Source of the DNA: an uncultured Pseudoflavonifractor sp. | GTDB lineage: Bacteria > Bacillota > Clostridia > Oscillospirales > Oscillospiraceae | Assembly: GCA_947425785.1 (NCBI GenBank) | Contig: CANEAY010000012.1 | Location: forward strand, 1 to 62,219 | Length of the DNA: 62,219 nt | Reading direction: 5' to 3' | Shown here: in pieces, positions 34,051 to 42,088 of the stretch | Position numbering within the stretch: position 1 is the first letter of the stretch | Layout: each line of letters opens with the position of its first letter | Notes under the pieces: generated by a model | Told to the model about the DNA's origin: nothing | The model's input: only the letters and a program-made list of their open reading frames with translations | Database searches by the model: none | Made by a program: the position numbers and the translations under genes

Positions 34051-35430
34051 TCAAGCCTGGCCCGGCAGAGGTTCATCCAGCGGGTCGATGACCTCCCGGC
34101 GAATTTTGTGGTTGAGACAGATACACATGATCGTCGCCGCGATCTCCGCAATGGGAAAGGCCAGCCACACCAGCTCCAGCCGCCCGGTGAGGGACAGCAG
34201 GAAAGCCACCGGGAGCAGTACCACCAGCTGGCGGACGATAGAAATGAGCAAACTGAGCACCCCGTGGCCCAGGGCCTGGAAGGTGGAGCTGGAAACGATG
34301 CCGAATCCGGCAAACACAAAGCAGGTGCAGATGGTGCGCAGGGCGGGCACGCCGATGGCCAGCATCTCGTCGGAGGCCTCGAAGATGCCCAGCAGCTGGG
34401 CCGGGAGCAGCTCCGCCACCATCATCCCCGCCAGCATGACGCACACCGCCGTAATGATGGCCAGCCGCCGGGTCTGGAGGATGCGCTCCCGGTTCCGGGC
34501 GCCGTAGTTGTAGGCGATGATGGGCACCATGCCGTTGTTGAGGCCGAACACCGGCATAAAGATGAAGGACTGGAGCTTGAAGTAGATGCCAAACACAGCC
34601 GTGGCCGTGTCGGTAAAGCCCATGAGGATCTTATTGATGCCAAAGACCATCACCGAACCGATGGAGTTCATCACGATGGTGGGCACGCCTACCGAATAAA
34701 TGCGCCCGATCACCCGGGCCTTGGGCAGCAGATACCTGAAATGGAAGGTCAGCTCCCGGTTCACCGCCAGGTTGAAGATGATGCCCAGGATGGCGCCCAC
34801 GATCTGGCCCGCCACGGTGGCCACGGCGGCTCCCACCACCCCCATGGCCGGGAAGGGCCCCAGCCCGAAGATGAGGATGGGATCCATGATGATGTTGGTA
34901 AGGGCGCCCACACCCTGGGCTATCATGGTATAGACGGTTTTTCCCGTGGACTGGAGCAGCCGTTCGCACATGATGGCGATAAAAAGGCCCATAGACCAGG
35001 TACAGCAGATGGTGAGGTAGGCCGTCCCCTGCTCCACGATGGCCTCAATATCCGTCTGGGCCAGGAAGAAGTACCGGGGCACCAGCAGCCCCACCACAAT
35101 GGCGGCCAGGGCGCTGACAAAGGCCAGGAACAGGCCGTTTCCGGCGGCCTCGTTGGCGGCCTCAAAGTTCTTCTCTCCCAGACTGCGGGACAAAAGGGCA
35201 TTGACGCCTACGCCGGTGCCTACCGCCACGCCGATCATCAGATTTTGGATGGGAAAGGACATCCCCACCGCGTTGAGGGCGTCCTGGCTGAGCTGTGCCA
35301 CAAAATAGCTGTCCACCACATTATAAAGTGCCTGTACCAGCATAGATATCATCATAGGCAGAGACATGGTCAGCAGCAGTCTTCCCACCGGCATAACGCC
35401 CATCTTGTTTTCTCTGATCTGTTCGGACAT
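34051..35430 (-). CDS. MATE-family multidrug/Na+-type efflux transporter
   Basis: 459 aa, about 12 membrane helices. The start at 35430 sits after a strong AAGGAGGT. N-terminal motifs MSLPMMISMLVQALYNVVDS and the repeated half (VGVPTIVMNSIGSVMVFGIN) are typical of NorM/DinF-like MATE proteins. It should export cationic drugs or metabolites by ion antiport; the substrate is not readable. The reading frame continues upstream to an ATG at 35490 without a stop; that 20-codon extension overlaps a terminator hairpin and is treated as a regulatory leader. Confidence 0.93.
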   Translation of the reverse strand: MSEQIRENKMGVMPVGRLLLTMSLPMMISMLVQALYNVVDSYFVAQLSQDALNAVGMSFPIQNLMIGVAVGTGVGVNALLSRSLGEKNFEAANEAAGNGLFLAFVSALAAIVVGLLVPRYFFLAQTDIEAIVEQGTAYLTICCTWSMGLFIAIMCERLLQSTGKTVYTMIAQGVGALTNIIMDPILIFGLGPFPAMGVVGAAVATVAGQIVGAILGIIFNLAVNRELTFHFRYLLPKARVIGRIYSVGVPTIVMNSIGSVMVFGINKILMGFTDTATAVFGIYFKLQSFIFMPVFGLNNGMVPIIAYNYGARNRERILQTRRLAIITAVCVMLAGMMVAELLPAQLLGIFEASDEMLAIGVPALRTICTCFVFAGFGIVSSSTFQALGHGVLSLLISIVRQLVVLLPVAFLLSLTGRLELVWLAFPIAEIAATIMCICLNHKIRREVIDPLDEPLPGQA

Positions 35431-35452
35431 AATGACCTCCTTGACACCACAG

Positions 35453-35479
35453 AAAAAGGCCGCAACCTCTGTTGCGGCC
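35453..35479 (-). terminator. Attenuator-type terminator in the MATE leader
   Basis: Minus-strand stem ggccgcaac / gttgcggcc (35471-35479 with 35458-35466) and a T5 run (35453-35457), lying between the promoter and the MATE ribosome site. It lies in frame inside the codons that precede the MATE start. Confidence 0.8.
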
Positions 35480-35503
35480 CTTTCGGACATTCACATTGTG
35501 CCC

Positions 35504-35532
35504 ATTATACAGGAATCAATTTTTTTCGTCAA
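35504..35532 (-). promoter_or_regulatory. Consensus promoter of the MATE gene
   Basis: Minus-strand TTGACG (35527-35532), 17 bp, TATAAT (35504-35509). The predicted start (about 35497) lies only ~20 nt ahead of the attenuator stem. Confidence 0.88.
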
Positions 35533-35648
35533 GAGCCTGTTCCAGCATTTCCCCCGGTGAAAAAGCTCATTTTTTGTTTTTTCCTCTTCCAATCCCCTGT
35601 GCAAAATGGTATACTTATTCTGTTATAGTTTTGACAGGAGGCGAGCCT

Positions 35649-35987
35649 ATGACCCTGCAAAGTCTTATCGACGCGCTCTCCCTCTCCGTGTTCCACCTGG
35701 ATCAGCCGGAGCGGCCGGTCGCCGGCGGCTATTGCGGCGACCTGCTCAGCTGGGTCATGGGCCGGGCCGGGGCGGACTGCGCCTGGCTCACCATCATGTC
35801 CAACGGCAACGTGGCGGCGGTGGCCTCCCTCACCGACTGCGCCTGCGTCATCCTCACCGACGGCGTCCAGCCCGACCCCGACCTGCTCTCCAAGACCCAG
35901 GCCCACGGTGTCAATCTGCTGGGCACCGGCTTGGGGACTTATGAGGCCGCCCTGGCTCTGGGGGAGGCTCTGAGGGCCGGGACATGA
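35649..35987 (+). CDS. DRTGG-domain protein of the hydrogenase operon
   Basis: 112 aa, ATG at 35649 after AGGAGGC. A small alpha/beta protein with GYCGDLLSWVMGRAGADCAW and a C-terminal TGLGTYEAALALG segment, matching the DRTGG fold seen with CBS-domain and BioD-like proteins. It opens the seven-gene hydrogenase operon. Homologues are regularly found at this place in clostridial hydrogenase clusters and may sense a nucleotide; the function is not established. Confidence 0.78.
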   Translation: MTLQSLIDALSLSVFHLDQPERPVAGGYCGDLLSWVMGRAGADCAWLTIMSNGNVAAVASLTDCACVILTDGVQPDPDLLSKTQAHGVNLLGTGLGTYEAALALGEALRAGT

Positions 35988-36697
35988 GGCTGGCCTTCGA
36001 CCTGCATATGCACTCCTGCCTCTCCCCCTGCGGGAGCGAGGATAACACCCCCGCCGACCTGGCCGCCATGTGCGCCCTGGCGGGCCTTCAGGTGGTGGCC
36101 CTCACCGACCACAACACCACCGGCAACTGCCCCGCCTTCTGTGCCGCGGCGGCGGCCCACGGCCTGCTGGCCCTCCCCGGTATGGAGCTGACCACCCAGG
36201 AGGACGTCCACGTGGTCTGCCTCTTCCCCGACCTTCCCTCCGCCGCAAAGTTCGGCGAATACGTCCGCGCCCGGCTCCCCGCCATTCCCAACGACCCCGC
36301 CTTCTGGGGCCGCCAGCTGCTGATGGACGCGGAGGACGGCATCCTGGGCGAGGAGACCGCCTTCCTGGCCGGATCCACCGATATCGGCATCTACGACGTC
36401 CATGCCCTGATAACGTCCTTCGGCGGCGTGGCCTTCCCCGCCCACATCGACAGGCCCTCCTTCTCCCTGCTGGGAAACCTGGGCCTCTGGGATCCCTCCA
36501 TGGGCTTCCCCCTGGCGGAGGTCACCCCCAACTGTCCCCCGGAGCTGTTCCAACGTCCCGACCTGGCCGGCGTCCCCCACATTGCGGACTGCGACGCCCA
36601 TTACCTTCACCAGGTGCCGGACGCCCACCAATATATGGACTTGCCCGAGCTCACTCCCCAGGCAGTGCTGGACTGGCTGCGCCGGGGCGGGCAATGA
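35984..36697 (+). CDS. PHP-domain metallo-phosphoesterase-like protein
   Basis: 237 aa. Metal-binding motifs of PHP are visible: FDLHMHS (residues 5-11), LTDHNT, GMELTTQEDVH and DCDAHYL near the C-terminus, with FPAHIDRPSF between. The start overlaps the previous stop by 4 bp (ATGA). PHP proteins hydrolyse phosphoesters with two or three metal ions; the substrate here is unknown. Its place in the operon may link it to cofactor or nucleotide turnover. Confidence 0.88.
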   Translation: MRLAFDLHMHSCLSPCGSEDNTPADLAAMCALAGLQVVALTDHNTTGNCPAFCAAAAAHGLLALPGMELTTQEDVHVVCLFPDLPSAAKFGEYVRARLPAIPNDPAFWGRQLLMDAEDGILGEETAFLAGSTDIGIYDVHALITSFGGVAFPAHIDRPSFSLLGNLGLWDPSMGFPLAEVTPNCPPELFQRPDLAGVPHIADCDAHYLHQVPDAHQYMDLPELTPQAVLDWLRRGGQ

Positions 36698-36742
36698 CAT
36701 AAACGACGCGCGACATTCTATGAAAGAGGAGTGAGGTTCCCT

Positions 36743-37237
36743 ATGCCAAACGTCAAGACAGCCATCCCCTACCGCGGCACGCCGGAGCAGGAGGCAAAGC
36801 TCCGCGAGGTCATCGCCCGGCACAAGGGCCAGCCCGGCGCCACCATGCCGGTGCTCCAGGCCGCCCAGGAGATCTTCGGCTACCTGCCCGAGGAAGTCCA
36901 GATCATCATTGCGGAGGGTCTGGATATCCCCCTTTCCGAGGTCTACGGCGTGGTGTCCTTCTACACCCAGTTCAGCCTGAACCCCAAGGGCCGCTATCAG
37001 ATCTCCATCTGCCTGGGCACCGCCTGTTACGTCAAGGGCGCGGGCGCCATCCTGGACGCCGTCCAGAAAAAGCTGGGCATCGCCCCCGGCGGCATCACTC
37101 CCGACGGAAAATTCTCCCTGGACGCCTGCCGCTGCATCGGCGCCTGCGGCCTGGCCCCGGTAATGATGATCAACGACGACGTCTACGGCCGCCTCACCCC
37201 CGACCAGGTGGCCGGCATCCTGGACCGCTACGAATGA
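36743..37237 (+). CDS. hydC: NADH-dependent [FeFe] hydrogenase subunit C (NuoE-like)
   Basis: 164 aa. The thioredoxin-like [2Fe-2S] domain has its four Cys in CLGTAC and CRCIGAC, and the N-terminal helical part shows QAAQEIFGYLPEEVQ and VYGVVSFYTQF. It passes electrons within the HydABC complex and resembles the 24-kDa subunit of Complex I. The ATG at 36743 gives the typical N-terminus. It overlaps the next gene by 4 bp. Confidence 0.92.
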   Translation: MPNVKTAIPYRGTPEQEAKLREVIARHKGQPGATMPVLQAAQEIFGYLPEEVQIIIAEGLDIPLSEVYGVVSFYTQFSLNPKGRYQISICLGTACYVKGAGAILDAVQKKLGIAPGGITPDGKFSLDACRCIGACGLAPVMMINDDVYGRLTPDQVAGILDRYE

Positions 37238-37776
37238 AAGAGCTCTCCCTCCACCTGCTGGACATCGTGAAGAACTCCACGGCGGCAGGGGCCACCCTGG
37301 TGGACATCTCCCTCACCGAGACGGCAGACCACACCCTGACCATCACCGTCGCCGATAACGGAAGGGGCATGTCCCCCGAGATGCTCGCCGCCGTGGCCGA
37401 CCCCTTCACCACCACCCGCACCACCCGTAAGGTAGGGCTGGGCATCCCCCTCTACCGCATGGCGGCGGAGCAGACCGGCGGAGCCCTCAAGCTGGAGAGC
37501 ACCGAGGGGGTGGGCACCACCGTCACGGCGGTATTCCACCTGGAGCACCTGGACTGTCCCCCCCTGGGCGACCTGCCGGGGGCCATGGCCACCCTCATCC
37601 AGGGCAGCCCCGGCGCCGACTTCCGCTTTTCCCATTCCACGGCCCTGGGCAGTTACTGCCTGGACACCCGTGAAATGCGGGAGCTGCTTGGCCCGGAAGT
37701 GCCTCTGGACGCGCCGGAGGTCTTCTCCTGGGTCACCGGGTACCTGCAGGAGCAGGAGAGCGCCATCCACACTTGA
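37234..37776 (+). CDS. Stand-alone HATPase (histidine-kinase-like ATP-binding) protein
   Basis: 180 aa. The first ~110 residues are a GHKL ATPase domain with N-box HLLDIVKNSTAAGA and G-box VADNGRGMS, followed by LGIPLYRMAAEQTGG. No H-box, sensor or receiver is present. The C-terminal ~70 residues are unassigned. It sits between hydC and a ferredoxin gene; similar proteins accompany clostridial hydrogenases and may have a regulatory or assembly role that is not known. Confidence 0.82.
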   Translation: MKELSLHLLDIVKNSTAAGATLVDISLTETADHTLTITVADNGRGMSPEMLAAVADPFTTTRTTRKVGLGIPLYRMAAEQTGGALKLESTEGVGTTVTAVFHLEHLDCPPLGDLPGAMATLIQGSPGADFRFSHSTALGSYCLDTREMRELLGPEVPLDAPEVFSWVTGYLQEQESAIHT

Positions 37777-37823
37777 CTACATCACTCCCGCCTTCCCGCG
37801 GGATCGTAAAGGAGCGGAACACC

Positions 37824-38207
37824 ATGAAAAGTTTAGAAGAGCTGAAGGCCATCCGGGAACAGATGAAGAAACAGCTGGACATCCGCGACCAGTCCGACAG
37901 CAATATCCGTGTGGCGGTGGGCATGGCCACCTGCGGCATCGCCGCCGGCGCCAAGCCCGTGCTGGCCGCCTTCCTTCAGGAGATCGACCGCCGTGACCTG
38001 CGGGGCATCTCGGTGACCCAGACCGGCTGTATCGGCGTGTGCCGGCTGGAGCCTGTGGTGGAGGTCTACGTCCCCGGCCAGGAGAAGGTCACCTACGTAA
38101 AAGTAACGCCCGAGATGGTACCCACCATCGTGGCCGACCATCTGGTCAACCGCCAGGTGGTCACCCGGTTCACCATCGGCGCGGCGGAGCAGGAGGAGAA
38201 GGCATGA
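37824..38207 (+). CDS. [2Fe-2S] ferredoxin-like hydrogenase operon protein
   Basis: 127 aa, ATG at 37824 after AAAGGAG. An N-terminal helical part is followed by a thioredoxin-like [2Fe-2S] domain; Cys residues occur in GMATCGIAAGA and QTGCIGVCRLE. This resembles the N-terminal domain of HydB. It precedes hydB with a 4-bp overlap and probably acts as an extra electron carrier of the complex. Confidence 0.87.
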   Translation: MKSLEELKAIREQMKKQLDIRDQSDSNIRVAVGMATCGIAAGAKPVLAAFLQEIDRRDLRGISVTQTGCIGVCRLEPVVEVYVPGQEKVTYVKVTPEMVPTIVADHLVNRQVVTRFTIGAAEQEEKA

Positions 38208-40006
38208 AACTGATTCGCAACCACGTTATGGTCTGCTGCGGCACCGGCTGTACCTCTTCGGAAAGCCCCAAGATCGCCGATGCCTTTGAAAAGGAGCTGG
38301 CCCGGGCCGAGCTTCAGGACGAGGTCAAGATCGTCCGCACCGGCTGTTTCGGCCTGTGCGCCGCCGGCCCCATCGTGATGATCCTCCCCGACGGCGCCTG
38401 CTACAGCCGGGTCACCGTGGACGACGTGCCCGAGATCGTCCGGGAGCACCTGGTGAAGGGCCGCATCGTGGACCGGCTCCTCCACATGGAAGGGGACGAG
38501 GGCACCACCGCCACCTCCCTCAACGACACCCAGTTCTATAAGCACCAGACCCGCATCGCCCTGCGCAGCTGCGGCATCATCGACCCGGAATCCATCGACG
38601 AGTACATCGGCGCCGACGGCTACCTGGCCCTGGGGAACATCCTGGAGAACAAGACCGATCCCCAGTCCATCATTGACGCCATCAAGGAAAGCGGCCTCCG
38701 GGGCCGGGGCGGCGCAGGCTTCTCCACCGGCATGAAGTGGCAGTTCACCAAGGACGCCGTCAGCCCCGACGGGGTAAAGTACGTCTGCTGCAACGCCGAC
38801 GAGGGCGACCCCGGTGCCTTCATGGACCGCTCGGTGCTGGAGGGCGACCCCTTCTCCATCCTGGAGGCCATGACCATCGCCGCCTACGCCGTAGGCGGCA
38901 CCCAGGGCTACATCTACGTCCGTGCGGAGTACCCCATCGCCATCGCCCGGCTGGAGACCGCCATCCAGCAGGCCCGGGAATACGGCCTGCTGGGCAAAAA
39001 CATCCTGGGCACCGACTTCTCCTTCGACATTGAGCTGCGCCTGGGCGCCGGCGCCTTCGTCTGCGGCGAGGAGACCGCCCTCATGACCTCCATCGAGGGC
39101 CACCGAGGCGAGCCCCGTCCCCGTCCCCCCTTCCCCGCGGTGAAGGGCCTGTGGCAGCGCCCCACCCTTCTCAACAACGTGGAGACCTACGCCAACATCA
39201 CCTGGATCCTCAATAACGGCGCCGAAAAGTACGCCGCCATCGGCACCGAGAAGAGCAAGGGCACCAAGGTCTTCGCCCTGGGCGGCAAGATCACCAACAC
39301 GGGCCTGGTGGAGATCCCCATGGGCACCACCCTGCGCACCGTGGTGGAGGACATCGGCGGCGGCGTGCCCCACGGCAAGAAGTTCAAGGCCGCCCAGACC
39401 GGCGGCCCCTCCGGCGGCTGTATCCCCGCCGACCTCATCGACACTCCCATCGACTACGAGTCCCTCACCGCCATCGGCTCCATGATGGGCTCCGGCGGCC
39501 TCATCGTCATGGATGAGGACAACTGTATGGTGGACATCGCCAAGTTCTTCCTCTCCTTCATCGTGGACGAGTCCTGCGGCAAATGTACCCCCTGCCGCAT
39601 CGGCACCAAGCGGCTCTACGACCTTTTGTGCAAGATCACCGACGGCAACGGTACCCTGGAGGATCTGGACACCATTGAGGAGCTGTGCTACCACCTGAAG
39701 GAGTCCTCCCTCTGCGCCCTGGGCCAGTCCGCCCCCAACCCGGTGCTGTCCACCCTGCAGTACTTCCGGGACGAGTACATCGCCCACGTGGTGGAAAAGC
39801 GCTGCCCCGCCGGGGTGTGTAAGAACCTGGTCTCCTACCACATCGTCCCCGACAAGTGCAAGGGCTGTACCCTCTGCGCCAAGAACTGCCCCGCCGACGC
39901 CATCTCCGGCGCCATCCGGGCGGCTCACACCATCGACTCTGCCAAATGCATCAAGTGCGGCGTCTGCCTGGGCAACTGCCGCTTTGGCGCCATCGTGAAA
40001 GTATAA
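38204..40006 (+). CDS. hydB: NADH-dependent [FeFe] hydrogenase subunit B (NuoF-like)
   Basis: 600 aa, the NAD(H)- and FMN-binding part of the hydrogenase. Order of domains: N-terminal [2Fe-2S] thioredoxin fold (CCGTGCTSS, CFGLCA), FMN/NADH domain (GLRGRGGAGFSTGMKW, CNADEGDPGAFMDRSVLEGD), SLBB-like part, a [4Fe-4S] site (ESCGKCTPCRIGT...CALG), and a C-terminal two-cluster ferredoxin (CKGCTLCAKNCPADAI, CIKCGVCLGNCRFGAI, from about residue 540). The ATG at 38204 overlaps the previous stop. With HydA and HydC it is expected to couple NADH and reduced ferredoxin oxidation to H2 formation. Confidence 0.95.
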   Translation: MKLIRNHVMVCCGTGCTSSESPKIADAFEKELARAELQDEVKIVRTGCFGLCAAGPIVMILPDGACYSRVTVDDVPEIVREHLVKGRIVDRLLHMEGDEGTTATSLNDTQFYKHQTRIALRSCGIIDPESIDEYIGADGYLALGNILENKTDPQSIIDAIKESGLRGRGGAGFSTGMKWQFTKDAVSPDGVKYVCCNADEGDPGAFMDRSVLEGDPFSILEAMTIAAYAVGGTQGYIYVRAEYPIAIARLETAIQQAREYGLLGKNILGTDFSFDIELRLGAGAFVCGEETALMTSIEGHRGEPRPRPPFPAVKGLWQRPTLLNNVETYANITWILNNGAEKYAAIGTEKSKGTKVFALGGKITNTGLVEIPMGTTLRTVVEDIGGGVPHGKKFKAAQTGGPSGGCIPADLIDTPIDYESLTAIGSMMGSGGLIVMDEDNCMVDIAKFFLSFIVDESCGKCTPCRIGTKRLYDLLCKITDGNGTLEDLDTIEELCYHLKESSLCALGQSAPNPVLSTLQYFRDEYIAHVVEKRCPAGVCKNLVSYHIVPDKCKGCTLCAKNCPADAISGAIRAAHTIDSAKCIKCGVCLGNCRFGAIVKV

Positions 40007-40020
40007 GGAGGGACGGAAAA

Positions 40021-41781
40021 ATGGAACAGAAAATGGTCAATCTCACCATCGACAATATCCCCGTCACCGTCCCGGAGGGCACCACCGTCCTGGAGGCCGC
40101 CCGGAATGCGGGCATCAAGATCCCCACCCTCTGCTTCCTGAAGGACATCAACGAGATCGGTGCCTGCCGCATCTGCGTGGTGGAGGTGAAGGGGGCCCGG
40201 AGCCTCATGGCCTCCTGCGTCTACCCTGTCAGCGAGGGCATGGAGGTCTTTACCAACACCCCCAAGGTGCGCCACTCCCGCCAGCTCACCCTGGAGCTGA
40301 TCCTCTCCAACCACCGCATGGACTGCCTGACCTGCGCCCGCAACGCCCACTGTGAGCTGCGGCAGCTGGCCTCCGACCTGGGCATCGACGCGGTGCGCTA
40401 TGCCAACGATCAGCTCCTCCCCCAGCTGGAGACCACCGCCCTCCACCTGGTGCGGGACAACTCCAAGTGCATCCTCTGCCGCCGCTGCACCGCCATGTGT
40501 AAAAACGTGCAGAAGGCGGGGGTCATCGGCCCCAACGAGCGGGGCTTCGCCACCCACATCGGCTGCGCCTTCGACCGTGACCTGGCCGAGGTGGACTGCG
40601 TCTCCTGCGGCCAGTGCATCGTGGCCTGCCCCACCGGCGCCCTCTCCGAGCAGGACAACACCGCCCAGGTGCTTGCCGCCCTCCATGACCCCACCAAGCA
40701 CGTGGTGGTGGGCCCCGCCCCCTCTGTCCGGGTCACCCTGGGCGAGTGCTTCGGGATGCCTGTGGGCACCAATGTGGAGGGCAAGATGGCCACCGCCCTC
40801 CACCGGCTGGGCTTTGACAAGGTCTTTGACGTAGACACCGCCGCCGACTTCACCATCATGGAGGAGGGCACCGAGTTCATCAAGCGCCTCCAGGGCGGCG
40901 GCCCCCTGCCCCTCATCACCTCCTGCTCCCCCGGCTGGATCCGGTACTGTGAGCAGCACACCCCCCAGTTCCTGCCCAACCTCTCCTCCTGCAAGTCCCC
41001 CCAGCAGATGTTCGGCGCCCTGGTGAAGAGCTACTACGCCGAGCAGGCGGGCATCGACCCCAAGGACATCTTCGTGGTGTCCATCATGCCCTGCACCGCC
41101 AAGAAGTACGAAGTCCAGCGGGAGGAACAGCGGATGGCAAACGGCTGTCTGCCGGTGGACGTGTCCCTCACCACCCGGGAGCTGGCCCGGATGATCACCC
41201 AGGCGGGCATGATGTTCGACCACCTGCCCGAGGGGGAGTTCGACCCCATGCTGGGCATCGCCACCGGCGCCGCCACCATCTTCGGCGCCTCCGGCGGCGT
41301 CATGGAGGCCGCCCTGCGCACCGTGGTGGAGAAGCTCACCGGCAAGGAGCTGGAGAAGCTGGACTTCACCGATGTCCGCGGCATGGAGGGCATCAAGGAG
41401 GCCAGCTATGACGTGGCCGGCCGCACCGTCCGGGTCTGTGCCGCCTCCGGCCTTACCAACGTGAAGAAGGTGCTGGACGGCCTGGCCGACGGCTCCCTCC
41501 AGTACGATTTTGTGGAGTTCATGGCCTGTCCCGGCGGCTGTATCAACGGCGGCGGACAGCCCCTCCACCCCGCCGATGTGCGCTCCTTCACCGACCTGCC
41601 CGGCCTCCGGGCCCAGGCCCTCTACGGCCAGGATCAGGGCCAGACCTACCGCAAGAGCCACGAGAACCCCATCGTCAAGAAGGTCTACGCCGAGTACCTG
41701 GGCGAGCCCGGCAGCCATAAGGCCCACGAGCTCCTCCACTGCACCTACGTCCCCCAGAAGCGTTACCGCACCGACACCTGA
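40021..41781 (+). CDS. hydA: [FeFe] hydrogenase catalytic subunit
   Basis: 586 aa. The H-cluster signatures are intact: TSCSPGW (Cys302), MPCTAKKYE (Cys358) and FMACPGGCINGGGQP (Cys503, Cys507). N-terminal clusters include a [2Fe-2S] site (PTLCFLKDINEIGACRICVV), a His-type [4Fe-4S] region (HRMDCLTCARNAHCELR) and two ferredoxin clusters (CILCRRCTAMCKN, CVSCGQCIVACPTGAL). It reduces protons to H2 or the reverse. It is the last gene of the operon, 14 bp after hydB with GGAGGG ahead. hydEFG maturases are not in the window. Confidence 0.97.
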   Translation: MEQKMVNLTIDNIPVTVPEGTTVLEAARNAGIKIPTLCFLKDINEIGACRICVVEVKGARSLMASCVYPVSEGMEVFTNTPKVRHSRQLTLELILSNHRMDCLTCARNAHCELRQLASDLGIDAVRYANDQLLPQLETTALHLVRDNSKCILCRRCTAMCKNVQKAGVIGPNERGFATHIGCAFDRDLAEVDCVSCGQCIVACPTGALSEQDNTAQVLAALHDPTKHVVVGPAPSVRVTLGECFGMPVGTNVEGKMATALHRLGFDKVFDVDTAADFTIMEEGTEFIKRLQGGGPLPLITSCSPGWIRYCEQHTPQFLPNLSSCKSPQQMFGALVKSYYAEQAGIDPKDIFVVSIMPCTAKKYEVQREEQRMANGCLPVDVSLTTRELARMITQAGMMFDHLPEGEFDPMLGIATGAATIFGASGGVMEAALRTVVEKLTGKELEKLDFTDVRGMEGIKEASYDVAGRTVRVCAASGLTNVKKVLDGLADGSLQYDFVEFMACPGGCINGGGQPLHPADVRSFTDLPGLRAQALYGQDQGQTYRKSHENPIVKKVYAEYLGEPGSHKAHELLHCTYVPQKRYRTDT

Positions 41782-41801
41782 CCCCCGATCGCAAAGTAAG
41801 A

Positions 41802-41949
41802 ATTATTCAAGTGCATAACTCGAATTATTCAAGTGCATAACTTATTCAAGTGCATAGCTTTAATTTATTCAAGTGCAAAATGGAGTTACACAACTGCGAA
41901 TTGCAATTACGTATACGCAAGTGCATAATGGAACTACGCAAGTGCAAAT
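41802..41949. repeat. Short direct-repeat array after hydA
   Basis: Six copies of caagtgca at 41808, 41830, 41847, 41870, 41918 and 41939, with a degenerate copy (caactgcg) at 41891. The first copies are embedded in attattcaagtgcataact. Steps are 22, 17, 23, 21, 27 and 21 nt. No gene fits here. The minus strand of several copies reads TTATGCACT, a near match to a DnaA box, but with the wrong last base. Confidence 0.85.
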
Positions 41950-41971
41950 CTAATGCGGCACATGAGCTAAA

Positions 41972-42011
41972 CAAAAAGCGGAGGCTGTTTGAGACAGCCT
42001 CCGCTTTTTTA
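41972..42011. terminator. Bidirectional terminator behind the repeat array
   Basis: Stem aaagcggaggctgt / acagcctccgcttt with A- and T-runs. It lies between hydA and the converging gene at 42089; 42012-42088 holds nothing else that I can name. Confidence 0.88.
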
Positions 42012-42088
42012 TCGTTTTTGACCCGTTTTGTGCGATTTTGGCCTTGTTTTGCTCCGTTTTTTCACGGAAGTTGTACGCTATTCTCCCC

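Noticed and set aside
36743-40006. Respiratory Complex I genes (nuoE/nuoF)
   Set aside because: The genes are followed by an [FeFe] hydrogenase with intact H-cluster motifs and no membrane nuo genes occur.
41808-41946. Cluster of DnaA boxes / replication origin
   Set aside because: All copies have T instead of A at the last box position and no dnaA, dnaN or AT-rich unwinding region is near.
41802-41949. CRISPR array
   Set aside because: Repeats are only 8-19 nt, uneven, with very short gaps that share sequence, and no cas genes are near.
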